Assembly (NCBI RefSeq): GCF_011759505.1
Contig: NZ_JAAOYO010000002.1
Span: forward strand, 496,001 to 560,000
DNA length: 64,000 nucleotides
Direction: 5' to 3'
From: Curtobacterium salicis
GTDB taxonomy: Bacteria; Actinomycetota; Actinomycetes; Actinomycetales; Microbacteriaceae
The notes beneath the pieces are model-generated. The model was not told the DNA's origin. It saw nothing but the letters and a program-made list of their open reading frames with translations, and did not search any database. Position 1 is the stretch's first letter, and every line of letters begins with the position of its first letter. Shown here piece by piece: positions 1 through 8,079 of the stretch. The translations under genes were made by a program, and so were the position numbers.

Positions 1-2719
1 CGGTCTGACCCGCCTCGAGCGCGACCTCGCCGGTCGGGTGGTCGCCCTCACGCTGCCGTCCGGTGCGCGCACCACGTACGAGTACGACGCCTGCGGCCGC
101 CCCGCCGCCGCCGTCGACCCGCTCGGTGCCCGCACCACCCTCACCTACGACGCGGATTCCCGCGTGGTGGCCCGGACCCTGCCGACGGGCGAGGTCGAGC
201 GCACCGAGTACGACGCCGTCGGCCGTGTCCTCACCTGGACGACGCCGGGTTCCGGCACGACGCGCTACCGCTGGGACACGGCCGGGAGGCTCGCCGCCGT
301 CCAGGACGCACGCTTCGGTCGCCGACGGTTCCGGTACGACGCCGCGGGTCAGGTCACCGAGGTGGTCGACGGCCTCGGCGGCGTCACGCGCTACGAGTAC
401 GACGTCCGCGGGCGCGTGGTCACCGTCACCGATCCGACCGGCGCGGTCACCCGTCGTGCGTACGACGCGGCCGATCGGCTCGTCGCCGAGACCGATCCGC
501 TCGGACGCACCTCGACGATCGAGCACGACGCCGCCGGACGCCCGGTCCGCCAGGTCGACCGCGCCGGTCGCGTCGTCGTCTGGTCGTACGACGCGGCCGG
601 TCGACGGCAGCGGCTCGAGGTCGACGGCACCCTGCAGGGCGAGGTCTCGCACGACCTCGTCGGCCGCCGTGTCGTGGTCACCGACCACACCCGGGGTCCG
701 GGCAGGACGCTCGACCACGAGCTGCGGTACGACCGCCGTGGGCTGCTCGTACGACGCTCGCGTGGTGACCGGGCCGTGGCGTGGGAGTACGACGCCGACG
801 GACTCCGTGCGGCCCGGACCGATCCGGACGGCACCCGCACCCAGCTCCGTCGCGACGACGCCGGTCGACTCGTCGCCGTCGAGCGCGACGGTCGCACCGC
901 CGGGACGTTCGCGTACGACGCGAGCGGTCGGGTCGTCGAGTCGGCCTCCGGCGAGCTCGTGCAGCACTGGACCTACCGCGGCGGAGCCCTCGTCGCCCAC
1001 ACGGCGACCACGACGGAGGGCGTGTCCCGCACCACCGTCGAGCGGGACGGCGACGACCGGATCGCCGCCGTCACGGGTGTGGGCGGTCGTGTGACCTACC
1101 GCCACGACGACGCCGGCCAGCTCGTCAGCGCCCTGGGCGACGACGGCCGTGGCCGCACCTGGACCTACGACGCCGGCGGACGACTGGTCGCCGAGACCCT
1201 CGACGGCGTCGAGACCCGCCACGAGTACGACGTCGCGGGCGCGCTCCTGGCGTCGACGACGGACGGCGAGCGGACCGAGTACGTGGCGGACGGGCTCGGT
1301 CGTCGGATCCGTCGCACCGCCCCGGACGGCTCCACGACCGAGTACGCCTGGTCCGCACTCGGCTACCTCGGCGGCGTCGTCGAGCGTGACGTGGCGTACC
1401 GCGAGACCGGTCGGATCGACCTCTGGGTGGACGTGCTCGGCGAACTCGCCGACGCGGCCGGCGCCGAGACCTGGTGGGACACCGCGGCCCTCGTGCCGAC
1501 CCTCGTCAGCGTCGCGGGGACCTCACTGTTCGAACTCCCCGGTGGCGTGACCCTGGTCGGGGACGCGGCGGACGCCGCCGGCTGGCGCGGAGCCCGCGCG
1601 ACCGATCCGCAGGACCCGTGGGCGGTGTTGGCAGCCGCCACGGGCCTCCAGTCCGGGCTCGGCCTGCCGACCGGTGTGGCGCTGTCCGCGACCGGCGGAC
1701 TCGACGTCGGTGGCCTCGAGTGGCTGGGCGCCCGTGTGTACGACCCGGTCGCTCGCGGGTTCCTGTCCGCGGACCCGCTCGCACCCGTGGTCGGTGCCGG
1801 CTGGGCCGGCAACCCGTACTCCTACGCGGGCAACGACCCGCTCCACGCGATCGATCCGCTGGGCCTCCGCCCGGCGACGGACAAGGACCTCAAGGCCTAC
1901 AACGACGCGCACGTCGGCAACTTCGCGGCGGCCGGCAACTGGATCGCCGAACACAAGGAAGCGATCCTCGCAACGGCGATGATCGTCGGCGGCGTGGCCC
2001 TCATGTTCGTCCCCGGCGGCGCGCTGGTGACGATGGCGATGGCAGCGAGCTCCGGCGCTCTGCTCGCCGGCGGCTTCTCGATCGTGAAGCAGGGGCCGGA
2101 CAGCGGCAACGTCGACTGGGGCGAGGTCGGACGGCAGACGCTCATCGGGTTCGGCACCGGCCTGTTGGGTGGCGGAGCCGCTTCCGGTCTCAAGGCCGCC
2201 GCCGGCGCGTCCACGGTCGTCAATAGCGCGGGCACCGGCGTGATGTCGACGGTGGGCCGCGGGGTGATGAGCCAGACCGGTCGTGCCGCCACCGCGGCGA
2301 GCATCGAGGGTGGCGCGTCGAACGGCGCCGACTACCTGACCGACCCGTCGCTCGAGGGCAAGCGGAACGTCTCGGACTTCCTGCAGACGACCGGGGCCGG
2401 CGTGGTGAGCGGGGCGACCGGCAGCGTGGCGTCCTCGGGGCTGCAGAAGGCCACCGACCTGACCAACCTCTTCCCGGCCGGCACCGGGCGACACGTCGCA
2501 CCCGTGTCCGGGGACCACGGCAGCCAGCCGCTGCCGTTCACGATCGCGAACGAAGTGGTCGGGTTCGGTGTGGACGGCGTGGCCGGTGCCGGGGCCTCCG
2601 TGCTCAACGAAGGGCTGAAGCCGGGAGGCGACACCGGTGAAGACCTCCGGCCGGACGCCTGGAACGGCTTCTTCGGCGGCGGCGAGGGACCGCTCCCCAT
2701 CGGGAGCCACGCTCGCTGA
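1..2719 (+). CDS. RHS/YD-repeat protein, C-terminal part (5' end outside window)
   Basis: The frame is open from base 2, so the gene starts upstream of the window. About 600 residues consist of YD-type repeats of the form YDA.GR/YD..GR, the beta-cocoon shell of RHS and teneurin-like proteins. The RHS core ends with the classical region (RVYDP, GNPYSYAGNDP) closing at DPLGL (1853-1867). The remaining 283 residues form a variable tip: a hydrophobic glycine/alanine-rich stretch (AILATAMIVGGVALMF and following), then a Gly/Ser/Ala-rich region without a recognisable nuclease or deaminase motif. In the family the shell encloses and releases a C-terminal toxin or adhesive domain; a membrane-acting tip is inferred only. 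A small membrane-protein gene follows after 9 bases. Confidence 0.9.
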   Translation, partial: GLTRLERDLAGRVVALTLPSGARTTYEYDACGRPAAAVDPLGARTTLTYDADSRVVARTLPTGEVERTEYDAVGRVLTWTTPGSGTTRYRWDTAGRLAAVQDARFGRRRFRYDAAGQVTEVVDGLGGVTRYEYDVRGRVVTVTDPTGAVTRRAYDAADRLVAETDPLGRTSTIEHDAAGRPVRQVDRAGRVVVWSYDAAGRRQRLEVDGTLQGEVSHDLVGRRVVVTDHTRGPGRTLDHELRYDRRGLLVRRSRGDRAVAWEYDADGLRAARTDPDGTRTQLRRDDAGRLVAVERDGRTAGTFAYDASGRVVESASGELVQHWTYRGGALVAHTATTTEGVSRTTVERDGDDRIAAVTGVGGRVTYRHDDAGQLVSALGDDGRGRTWTYDAGGRLVAETLDGVETRHEYDVAGALLASTTDGERTEYVADGLGRRIRRTAPDGSTTEYAWSALGYLGGVVERDVAYRETGRIDLWVDVLGELADAAGAETWWDTAALVPTLVSVAGTSLFELPGGVTLVGDAADAAGWRGARATDPQDPWAVLAAATGLQSGLGLPTGVALSATGGLDVGGLEWLGARVYDPVARGFLSADPLAPVVGAGWAGNPYSYAGNDPLHAIDPLGLRPATDKDLKAYNDAHVGNFAAAGNWIAEHKEAILATAMIVGGVALMFVPGGALVTMAMAASSGALLAGGFSIVKQGPDSGNVDWGEVGRQTLIGFGTGLLGGGAASGLKAAAGASTVVNSAGTGVMSTVGRGVMSQTGRAATAASIEGGASNGADYLTDPSLEGKRNVSDFLQTTGAGVVSGATGSVASSGLQKATDLTNLFPAGTGRHVAPVSGDHGSQPLPFTIANEVVGFGVDGVAGAGASVLNEGLKPGGDTGEDLRPDAWNGFFGGGEGPLPIGSHAR

Positions 2720-2728
2720 TCCGGCAGG

Positions 2729-3217
2729 ATGACGGACGACACTCGACGAAGGGCAGATGTGGGCAGGCGGAGCGCGAGCACGGCAGACGATCGAGGTGGG
2801 ACACGATCGGTCCGTCCCGGTCAGCGTCGGGCCTGGTTCCGCTTCGGTGCCGGGATCGCCGTGGTCCTGGTGATCGTCTGCGTGGTCTTCGTCGGCCCGG
2901 CGGTGGTCCACTCCTACGACGCTGACCACAAGACGACGATCACCTGCGACGTGACGTCGGCCGAGGGCGAGATGCAGTCGTCGTCCTCACGCGGGATCGG
3001 GGGTCCGATCGCCCAGGTCGTCATCTCGACCCGCGACTGTGGGCGGCTCCTCCTGCGGGAGGGCGTGACCCGGGCCAACAACGAGCAGATCGCGGCCCGG
3101 TTGTCCCCACCCGGCGAGTTCCGGATCGAGGTCGGGACCGCATCGTGGGACATGCGGGGCGTCCTGCATGTGATCCGGCGGGATCCCACGGCCTACGGGT
3201 TCGAGCCCGCTTCCTGA
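2729..3217 (+). CDS. Small membrane-anchored protein, candidate RHS immunity/partner
   Basis: I do not recognise this 162-residue protein. A basic N-terminus (about 35 residues, rich in Arg) precedes one hydrophobic helix (residues about 38-60, AGIAVVLVIVCVVFVGPAVV). The remaining roughly 100 residues should then lie outside the membrane; they hold two cysteines (TCDV, RDCGR) that could form a disulfide. It starts 9 bases after the RHS stop, so co-transcription is likely. Position directly behind an RHS variable tip is typical of immunity genes, and a membrane-spanning immunity protein would fit a membrane-directed toxin. That role is inferred from position only. Confidence 0.7.
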   Translation: MTDDTRRRADVGRRSASTADDRGGTRSVRPGQRRAWFRFGAGIAVVLVIVCVVFVGPAVVHSYDADHKTTITCDVTSAEGEMQSSSSRGIGGPIAQVVISTRDCGRLLLREGVTRANNEQIAARLSPPGEFRIEVGTASWDMRGVLHVIRRDPTAYGFEPAS

Positions 3218-3235
3218 CCCGACCGTCCGGGTCAG
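3214..3235. terminator. Bidirectional hairpin containing both stop codons
   Basis: Perfect inverted repeat CTGACCCG, 6-base loop, CGGGTCAG. The + gene stop (3215-3217) and the - gene stop (3232-3234) are both inside the stem. There is no U-tract. Confidence 0.65.
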
Positions 3236-3675
3236 CTGCCGTCCGTCTCCAGCGCGGCGGTCAGCTTGACGATCGCGTCGGCCGCGTGCGCGAGGACGGC
3301 ACGCTCCTCCGCGGAGAGCGCACGCTCGGCCGCGGCCAGGACGCGGGCGGACCGGCGGAGGCGGAGTTCGTCGATGGTCGTCCGGCCGGCCTCGGTCAAC
3401 GACACGAGGACCCCACGGGCATCGGCCGGGTCCGGGGTCCGCTCGACGAGCCCCTGCGCCTCGAGGTCGGTCACCGTGACCCGCATCGACTGGTGCCGCA
3501 CGCGTCGGAGCCGCGCCAGTGCGGCGATGCTGTGTGCGCCGTCGCGCGCGAGGAAGCCGAGCGTCTCGACCTGCCCCTCGGGCGTGGTCTCCGAGCGGCG
3601 GACGGCGCGGGTGCTGTCCCCGATCGCGCGCCGGAGTGCGTTCGCGTCGTCGAGCGTGAAGTCGCGGAGGGTCAT
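3232..3675 (-). CDS. MarR-family transcriptional regulator
   Basis: The 147-residue protein has the winged-helix layout of MarR regulators: an N-terminal dimer helix, the HTH segment (HSIAALARLRRVRHQSMRVTV, about residues 48-68) and the wing (RTPDPADARGVLVSLTEAG). It diverges from a metallo-hydrolase gene, and the 36 bases between the two start codons are almost entirely a 33-bp palindrome. Autoregulation and control of the hydrolase are therefore likely. The ATG at 3675 is chosen because a TACAGT -10 element lies 6 bases upstream, which would give a leaderless mRNA, and because the conserved domain starts just after it. The ligand is unknown. Confidence 0.88.
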   Translation of the reverse strand: MTLRDFTLDDANALRRAIGDSTRAVRRSETTPEGQVETLGFLARDGAHSIAALARLRRVRHQSMRVTVTDLEAQGLVERTPDPADARGVLVSLTEAGRTTIDELRLRRSARVLAAAERALSAEERAVLAHAADAIVKLTAALETDGS

Positions 3676-3676
3676 G

Positions 3677-3709
3677 CGCCAACTGTACAGGCAGCCTGTA
3701 CAGTTGGCG
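3677..3709. promoter_or_regulatory. 33-bp palindromic operator with two overlapping divergent promoters
   Basis: Two 16-base arms (3677-3692 and 3694-3709) are perfect reverse complements around a central A (3693). Each arm contains TACAGT, a good actinobacterial -10: on + at 3699-3704, 7 bases before ATG 3712, and on - at 3687-3682, 6 bases before ATG 3675. Both mRNAs would be leaderless, and one regulator dimer could block both promoters. Confidence 0.8.
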
Positions 3710-3711
3710 GC

Positions 3712-4347
3712 ATGGAACTCACCAAGCACACCCACGCCACCGTGGTCCTCCGCGACGGCGACCGCAGCGTCCTCCTCGACCCGGGTGCCTACACGCCGAC
3801 GTCCGCCGAGCTCGTCGCGGCGGCCGACGCCGTGCTCGTCACCCACGACCACCCCGACCACTTCGACGCCGACGTCCTCACGGCAGCGCTCGACGCGCAG
3901 CCCGACCTCCGCATCTGGGCACCGGCGTCCGTCGTCGACGCGCTCGGCGAGCACGACGGCCGCGTGGTCGCCGTCTCCCCCGGTGACACGATCACCGCCG
4001 GCGGCTTCGAGGTCGGCGTGCACGGTGGCGACCACGCCGTCATCCACCCCGACCTGCCCCCGATGAGCAACGTCGGGTTCCTGGTCGACGGTCGTGTCTT
4101 CCACCCGGGCGACTCGTACGCCGTGCCGGGTGTGCCGGTCGAGACCCTGCTCGTGCCGACGTCGGGGCCGTGGGCGAAGCTCGGTGAGCTCGTCGACTTC
4201 GTGCGTGCCGTCCAGCCGGAGCGCGCCGTGCAGATCCACGACCTGATGCTCAGCGAGGTCGGCAAGGGCTCGTTCGCGCAGTTCGCCGGGCAGCTCACCG
4301 GGGTCGACCTGGTGACGCTGGCGGACGGGGAGACGATCACGGTCTGA
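3712..4347 (+). CDS. MBL-fold metallo-hydrolase, UlaG-like
   Basis: The 211-residue protein belongs to the metallo-beta-lactamase superfamily. The metal-binding HxHxDH signature appears as THDHPDHFD (about residues 43-51). Further ligands are likely in HGGDHAVIH, FHPGDSY and the C-terminal IHD. The compact layout resembles the UlaG-like family; the substrate is unknown. Expression is probably controlled by the divergent MarR regulator through the shared palindrome. The ATG at 3712 follows the palindrome by two bases and has no Shine-Dalgarno, consistent with a leaderless transcript. A longer reading upstream would run through the operator and the MarR gene and is not credible. Confidence 0.87.
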   Translation: MELTKHTHATVVLRDGDRSVLLDPGAYTPTSAELVAAADAVLVTHDHPDHFDADVLTAALDAQPDLRIWAPASVVDALGEHDGRVVAVSPGDTITAGGFEVGVHGGDHAVIHPDLPPMSNVGFLVDGRVFHPGDSYAVPGVPVETLLVPTSGPWAKLGELVDFVRAVQPERAVQIHDLMLSEVGKGSFAQFAGQLTGVDLVTLADGETITV

Positions 4348-4361
4348 GCGACCCGGACGAC

Positions 4362-4409
4362 GAACAGACCGCGGGCCGACTCGATCTCGAGTCGGCCCGC
4401 GGTCTGTTC
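4362..4409. terminator. Bidirectional terminator hairpin (23-bp stem)
   Basis: Bases 4362-4384 and 4387-4409 are perfect reverse complements separated by TC. The hairpin sits between the convergent metallo-hydrolase and desaturase genes and should stop transcription from both sides. Confidence 0.8.
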
Positions 4410-4448
4410 CGGACAGGCTGCCTGCGCCGGAGTGCCGGCGTGCCGGCG

Positions 4449-5561
4449 TCAGCTGATGCGGAGCTCGCTGGTCATCGGGCAGTCGAACGGGTCACGCGCG
4501 GCGAGGCCGACCCGGTTGAGGTACCGGACGACGATGCCGTAGGAGCGCAGCAGGGTGGTCTCGGTGTAGGGCACGTCGAGGCTGTCGCAGTGGTCCCGGA
4601 CCAGCAGCCGTGCCTGCTTCAGTGCGGGGCGGGGCATCGAGGGGAACAGGTGGTGCTCGACCTGGTAGTTCAGCCCGCCCATCAGGAACGACACCCACCA
4701 ACCGCCGCGGATGTTGCGCGAGGTCCGGACCTGGCGGGAGAAGAAGTCGACCTTGGCGTCGTGCGCGATGGTCGGCATGCCCTTGTGGTTCGGGGCGAAC
4801 GAGGCACCCATCATCACGCCGAACACGGCCAGCTGCACACCGAGGAACGCACACGCCATCCCGAACGGCAGGAACACGAAGACCACGGGCAGGTAGATCC
4901 CGAACCGAGCCGCGAGCATGACGCCCTCGACGACCCGGTCGCGGCGGTCACTCTTGCCGTCGACCCCGCGGAGCACCGAGGTGACGGCGTGCCGGTGCAG
5001 GTTGATGCCCTCGAGCGTGAGCAGCGGGAAGAACAGCCACCCCTGGTGCCGGACGAGCCAGCGCATCGGGCCGGTCGTGGCGGCGGCGTCCTCGGGGATG
5101 AAGACGACGCCGTCGGGGGCGATGTCCGGGTCCTTGCCGATCGTGTTCGGGTTGCCGTGGTGACGGGTGTGCTTGTTCATCCACCACGAGTACGACAGGC
5201 CGACGACGAACGTGCCGAGCCAGCGGCCCGCACGGTCGTTCCACTTCCGGGAGTCGAACACCTGCCGGTGCGCCGACTCGTGCGAGAGGAACGCGAACTG
5301 GGTGAACAGGACGCCGAGCGCGCCCGCCACGATGAGCTGGAACCACGAGGCACCCAGCTGGGCGAAGACGACCCAGCACGCGGCGGTCGCCACGACGAGG
5401 GCGGCGAACACCGACCAGTAGAAGCCGCGACGGCGGCGGAGGAGCCCGTCGTCCTTCACGCGCTGCAGCAGCGCCGAGTAGGTCGACGTGCCGCCGGTGC
5501 GGGGGCCGTTCGCTGTGCCGGTCTTCCGGTAGGGGCTGGTGATCACGGTCTCGGTGGTCAT
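4449..5561 (-). CDS. Membrane fatty acid desaturase (acyl-lipid/acyl-CoA)
   Basis: The 370-residue integral membrane protein has the three histidine boxes that bind the di-iron centre: HESAH, HTRHH and QVEHHLF. Hydrophobic pairs (VFAALVVATAACWVVF, LIVAGALGVLFTQFAF, later LPVVFVFLPFGMACAFLGVQLAVFGVMM) lie between them. It should insert a double bond into membrane acyl chains, as in DesA3-type enzymes, with ferredoxin or an oxidoreductase encoded elsewhere. ATG 5561 is preferred because GGGAA lies upstream; a GTG at 5582 is the alternative. A -35/-10 pair (TTGCGG, 18 bases, TACGGT) lies about 50 bases upstream. Confidence 0.92.
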   Translation of the reverse strand: MTTETVITSPYRKTGTANGPRTGGTSTYSALLQRVKDDGLLRRRRGFYWSVFAALVVATAACWVVFAQLGASWFQLIVAGALGVLFTQFAFLSHESAHRQVFDSRKWNDRAGRWLGTFVVGLSYSWWMNKHTRHHGNPNTIGKDPDIAPDGVVFIPEDAAATTGPMRWLVRHQGWLFFPLLTLEGINLHRHAVTSVLRGVDGKSDRRDRVVEGVMLAARFGIYLPVVFVFLPFGMACAFLGVQLAVFGVMMGASFAPNHKGMPTIAHDAKVDFFSRQVRTSRNIRGGWWVSFLMGGLNYQVEHHLFPSMPRPALKQARLLVRDHCDSLDVPYTETTLLRSYGIVVRYLNRVGLAARDPFDCPMTSELRIS

Positions 5562-5619
5562 TCGGGTTCCCGTCGACGGCACTGCTGGCGGACGTCCACC
5601 TCGCGACGTGGACGGATCG

Positions 5620-5649
5620 ACCGTACTGAGGACACGACACCGACCGCAA
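5620..5649 (-). promoter_or_regulatory. Putative desaturase promoter
   Basis: On the - strand TTGCGG (5649-5644) and TACGGT (5625-5620) are separated by 18 bases, giving a leader of about 50 bases to ATG 5561. Confidence 0.5.
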
Positions 5650-5897
5650 ACGTGCCCGTTCCTCAGGTCGGGCCGGTCAGACGCCCCGGATCCGCGGCCC
5701 TGCCCGGGTCCGCGGGCAGGATCGCCGCCGGCCGCTCCGGGAACTCACGGACGACCTCCAGCGTTCCGTCATCCTGGTGACCGGATGCGCCCTCGGCGCA
5801 CGCTCGCGGTCAGCGACGTGCGCGCTCGCGACGAGATCGACGACCGTGGACTGCGAAGCGACGTCGGACGCCCTCAGGCCGTCGCTGACGCCCGCGG
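5650..5897. other. Intergenic stretch without a gene
   Basis: No convincing CDS was seen. It holds a hairpin with arms CCTGCCC (5699-5705) and GGGCAGG (5714-5720). A short - strand frame looks coding-like in GC but lacks a start codon and hits a TGA. Confidence 0.5.
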
Positions 5898-5969
5898 CTC
5901 CGCCTCCAGGATTCGAACCCGGACCTAACGGCACCAAAGGCCGTCGTGCTGCCATTACACCAAGGCGGA
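5898..5969 (-). tRNA. tRNA-Gln (anticodon TTG)
   Basis: On the - strand a complete 72-base cloverleaf reads from TCCGCCT (acceptor) to AGGCGGA plus discriminator G. The anticodon stem ACGGC/GCCGT encloses the loop CTTTGGT with anticodon TTG. The T arm contains GGTTCGAATCC. CCA is not encoded. Confidence 0.95.
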
Positions 5970-6048
5970 ACGCCCCCGGAGGAGCCCGACCATCCTCCCA
6001 TGTGCCCGACACTGGTCGTGCGCCACCGATCCACGCCATGATGGACGG

Positions 6049-6543
6049 ATGCCGCCAGAGGACGAGGTCGACCGGATCGTCGCGGCGTGGGGTCGAGAGC
6101 GCCCCGACCTGGACTTCGCGCCCCTCGACGTGCTGTCGCGGGTGGACCGGCTCGCCCGACACCTGGACCGCGCCCGTCGGCAGGCGTTCGACGCGGGGGG
6201 CATGGAGCCGTGGGAGTTCGACGTCCTGTCGGCACTCCGGCGTGCGGGTGACCCGTACGAGCTGAGCCCGAAGGTGCTGCTGCAGCAGACGCTCGTGACG
6301 AGCGGCACGATGACGAACCGCGTGGACCGTCTGGCCTCGCGTGGGTTGGTCGCGCGGCGGACCGATCCGCGGGACGGCCGCGGCATCCTGGTGTCCCTGA
6401 CCGCCGCGGGGCGTCAGGCGGTGGACGGGGCGATCGCGGACCTGCTCCGCGCCGAGCGGGACATCCTGGCCGGGGTGTCCGACGCTGAGCAGGACCAGCT
6501 CGCCGGGCTGCTGCGGCGGCTCATCCTGGGCCTCGGGGACTAG
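6049..6543 (+). CDS. MarR-family transcriptional regulator
   Basis: The 164-residue protein shows the MarR winged-helix fold. The DNA-reading part is LSPKVLLQQTLVTSGTMTNRV (about residues 72-92), followed by the wing RRTDPRDGRGILVSLTAAG. The N-terminal 60 residues form the dimerisation helices. The gene stands alone, about 110 bases before a PBP4-like peptidase and next to tRNA-Gln, so its target cannot be read from context. The ATG at 6049 follows CATGAT by 6 bases, a relaxed -10 that would make it leaderless. Confidence 0.88.
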   Translation: MPPEDEVDRIVAAWGRERPDLDFAPLDVLSRVDRLARHLDRARRQAFDAGGMEPWEFDVLSALRRAGDPYELSPKVLLQQTLVTSGTMTNRVDRLASRGLVARRTDPRDGRGILVSLTAAGRQAVDGAIADLLRAERDILAGVSDAEQDQLAGLLRRLILGLGD

Positions 6544-6652
6544 CACCCGCGCCGAGGACCCGACCTTCGGATGACCCGCTGCCACGTCGCGACCGCGGAG
6601 TTCGGTCGAACGACCGATCCGTCCGGCCGCGACCGGGCGGGATGCTGAGCGG

Positions 6653-8005
6653 GTGACCGACCACCAGCCCCGACAGCGCGGCGCCCGCGCGTTCCTCCTC
6701 CGGTACCCCCGTGCCGTCTTCCTGGTGGTGGTCCTGCTGCTGTCGGCGACCGCGACGGCCATCGGTGCGACGGTCGTCGACGCGGGTGCCGGCACCCGGG
6801 CGTCGGCAGCGGCGGACCCGCGCTGCACCGCGCCGGACCTGGCGGCGCACTGGTCGGCCGGGCAGCTGTTCCTCGACGCCCGGTCGGTCCGGACGGGGGC
6901 GAGCGTCCTGGCTCACCGCGCCGATGAACCGACGCAGACGGGCAGCACGATGAAGCTCCTCACCGCGGCAGCGGCGGTGACGACCCTCGGCCCGGACCAC
7001 CGGTTCACGACCACGGTGGTGGCGGGCACCGCACCGGACGCCGTGGTGCTGGTCGGCGGCGGCGACCCGACGCTGAGTCGCCTACCCACCGGGCAGGACG
7101 GTGTCTCCCCCGGCGCTCCGCACCTCGACGACCTCGCCCGGCAGGTCGTCGCATCGCGCGCGGGCCTCCCGCCGGTCCGGGTCGTCCAGGTCGACACCGA
7201 CCTGTTCGACGGTCCGGCCTGGAACCCGACCTGGCCCGAGAGTGCGCGGACCAGTGGCAGCGTCTCGAACATCACCGCCCTGATGGTCGACGGCGACCGG
7301 GACGACCCCACGGACGCGTACTCGATGCGGAGCTCCGCCGCGGTGTCGCGCGCGGCGACGGCGTTCGCGGCGCTGCTCGGTCCCGGGGTGCAGGTCGAGA
7401 CCGTGTCGGTCCCGGTCCCGGCGGACGCGGAACCGCTCGGCACGGTGCGTTCGGCACCCGTCGCCGATCTGGTCGCCACGCTGCTGACGCACTCGGACGA
7501 CACCCTCGCCGAGGTCCTCGCCCGCCACGTCGCGATCGCCGAGGGCACCGGCCGCTCGTTCGCCGCGATCCAGGCCGGCACCACGAAGGCGCTCCGGGAC
7601 ACGGGGATCCCGACCGCGGACCTGCGTCTGGTCGACGGGTCCGGCCTGAGTGGCGAGGACCGTGTGCCTGCGTCGGCGATGACCGCGCTGATGCGTGTCG
7701 TCGCCACGCACGGACACGGGCTGGCACCGGTGGACGCCGGCCTGGCGGTGGCCGGGCGGACGGGCACGCTGGGCGAGCACGGCCGGTTCAGCGGTGTGGC
7801 CCGGGAGGCACGTGGTCACGTCCGCGGCAAGACCGGCACCTTGGACGACATGTTCGGTCTGACCGGCGTCACTGACGAAGTGGACGGCGACCGCATCGCC
7901 TTCACCGTCTTCGCCGAGGGCACCGCCGACCCCGCAGCCCGGCAGGAGATCGACGCGCTGGCCGCGGCGCTGTGGCAGTGCGGCGGCCGCGCGACGACGC
8001 ACTGA
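6653..8005 (+). CDS. dacB: PBP4/DacB-type D-alanyl-D-alanine carboxypeptidase/endopeptidase
   Basis: The 450-residue protein begins with a signal anchor (residues about 20-45, VFLVVVLLLSATATAIGATVV) and continues as a peptidase family S13 protein. The active-site SxxK motif is STMK (Ser near residue 97) and KTG appears in GKTGTLDD. At the place of the third motif (SxN, normally SDN before T/L-AE) the sequence reads HSDDTLAEV, so the catalytic Asn is Asp. The family trims or cleaves peptidoglycan cross-links outside the membrane. Activity may be altered by the N-to-D change. The GTG start at 6653 is placed by the basic residues before the signal anchor. Confidence 0.88.
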   Translation: MTDHQPRQRGARAFLLRYPRAVFLVVVLLLSATATAIGATVVDAGAGTRASAAADPRCTAPDLAAHWSAGQLFLDARSVRTGASVLAHRADEPTQTGSTMKLLTAAAAVTTLGPDHRFTTTVVAGTAPDAVVLVGGGDPTLSRLPTGQDGVSPGAPHLDDLARQVVASRAGLPPVRVVQVDTDLFDGPAWNPTWPESARTSGSVSNITALMVDGDRDDPTDAYSMRSSAAVSRAATAFAALLGPGVQVETVSVPVPADAEPLGTVRSAPVADLVATLLTHSDDTLAEVLARHVAIAEGTGRSFAAIQAGTTKALRDTGIPTADLRLVDGSGLSGEDRVPASAMTALMRVVATHGHGLAPVDAGLAVAGRTGTLGEHGRFSGVAREARGHVRGKTGTLDDMFGLTGVTDEVDGDRIAFTVFAEGTADPAARQEIDALAAALWQCGGRATTH

Positions 8006-8079
8006 ACGCGGACGACGCACTGACCCGGGCGATGCACGGGGCCGGCGGAACCGACCTCGGACCCGCACCAGCGTGGGTG

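Noticed and set aside
1-37. GTG at 38 as the true start of the RHS gene
   Set aside because: The frame is open from base 2 and the first residues already belong to a YD repeat, so the real start is outside the window.
3145-3711. Upstream extension of the metallo-hydrolase reading frame
   Set aside because: It would run through the MarR gene and the palindromic operator and has no family similarity; ATG 3712 fits the conserved domain.
5677-5786. Short coding-like - strand frame between the desaturase and tRNA-Gln
   Set aside because: Third-position GC looks coding, but there is no start codon and an in-frame TGA precedes it.
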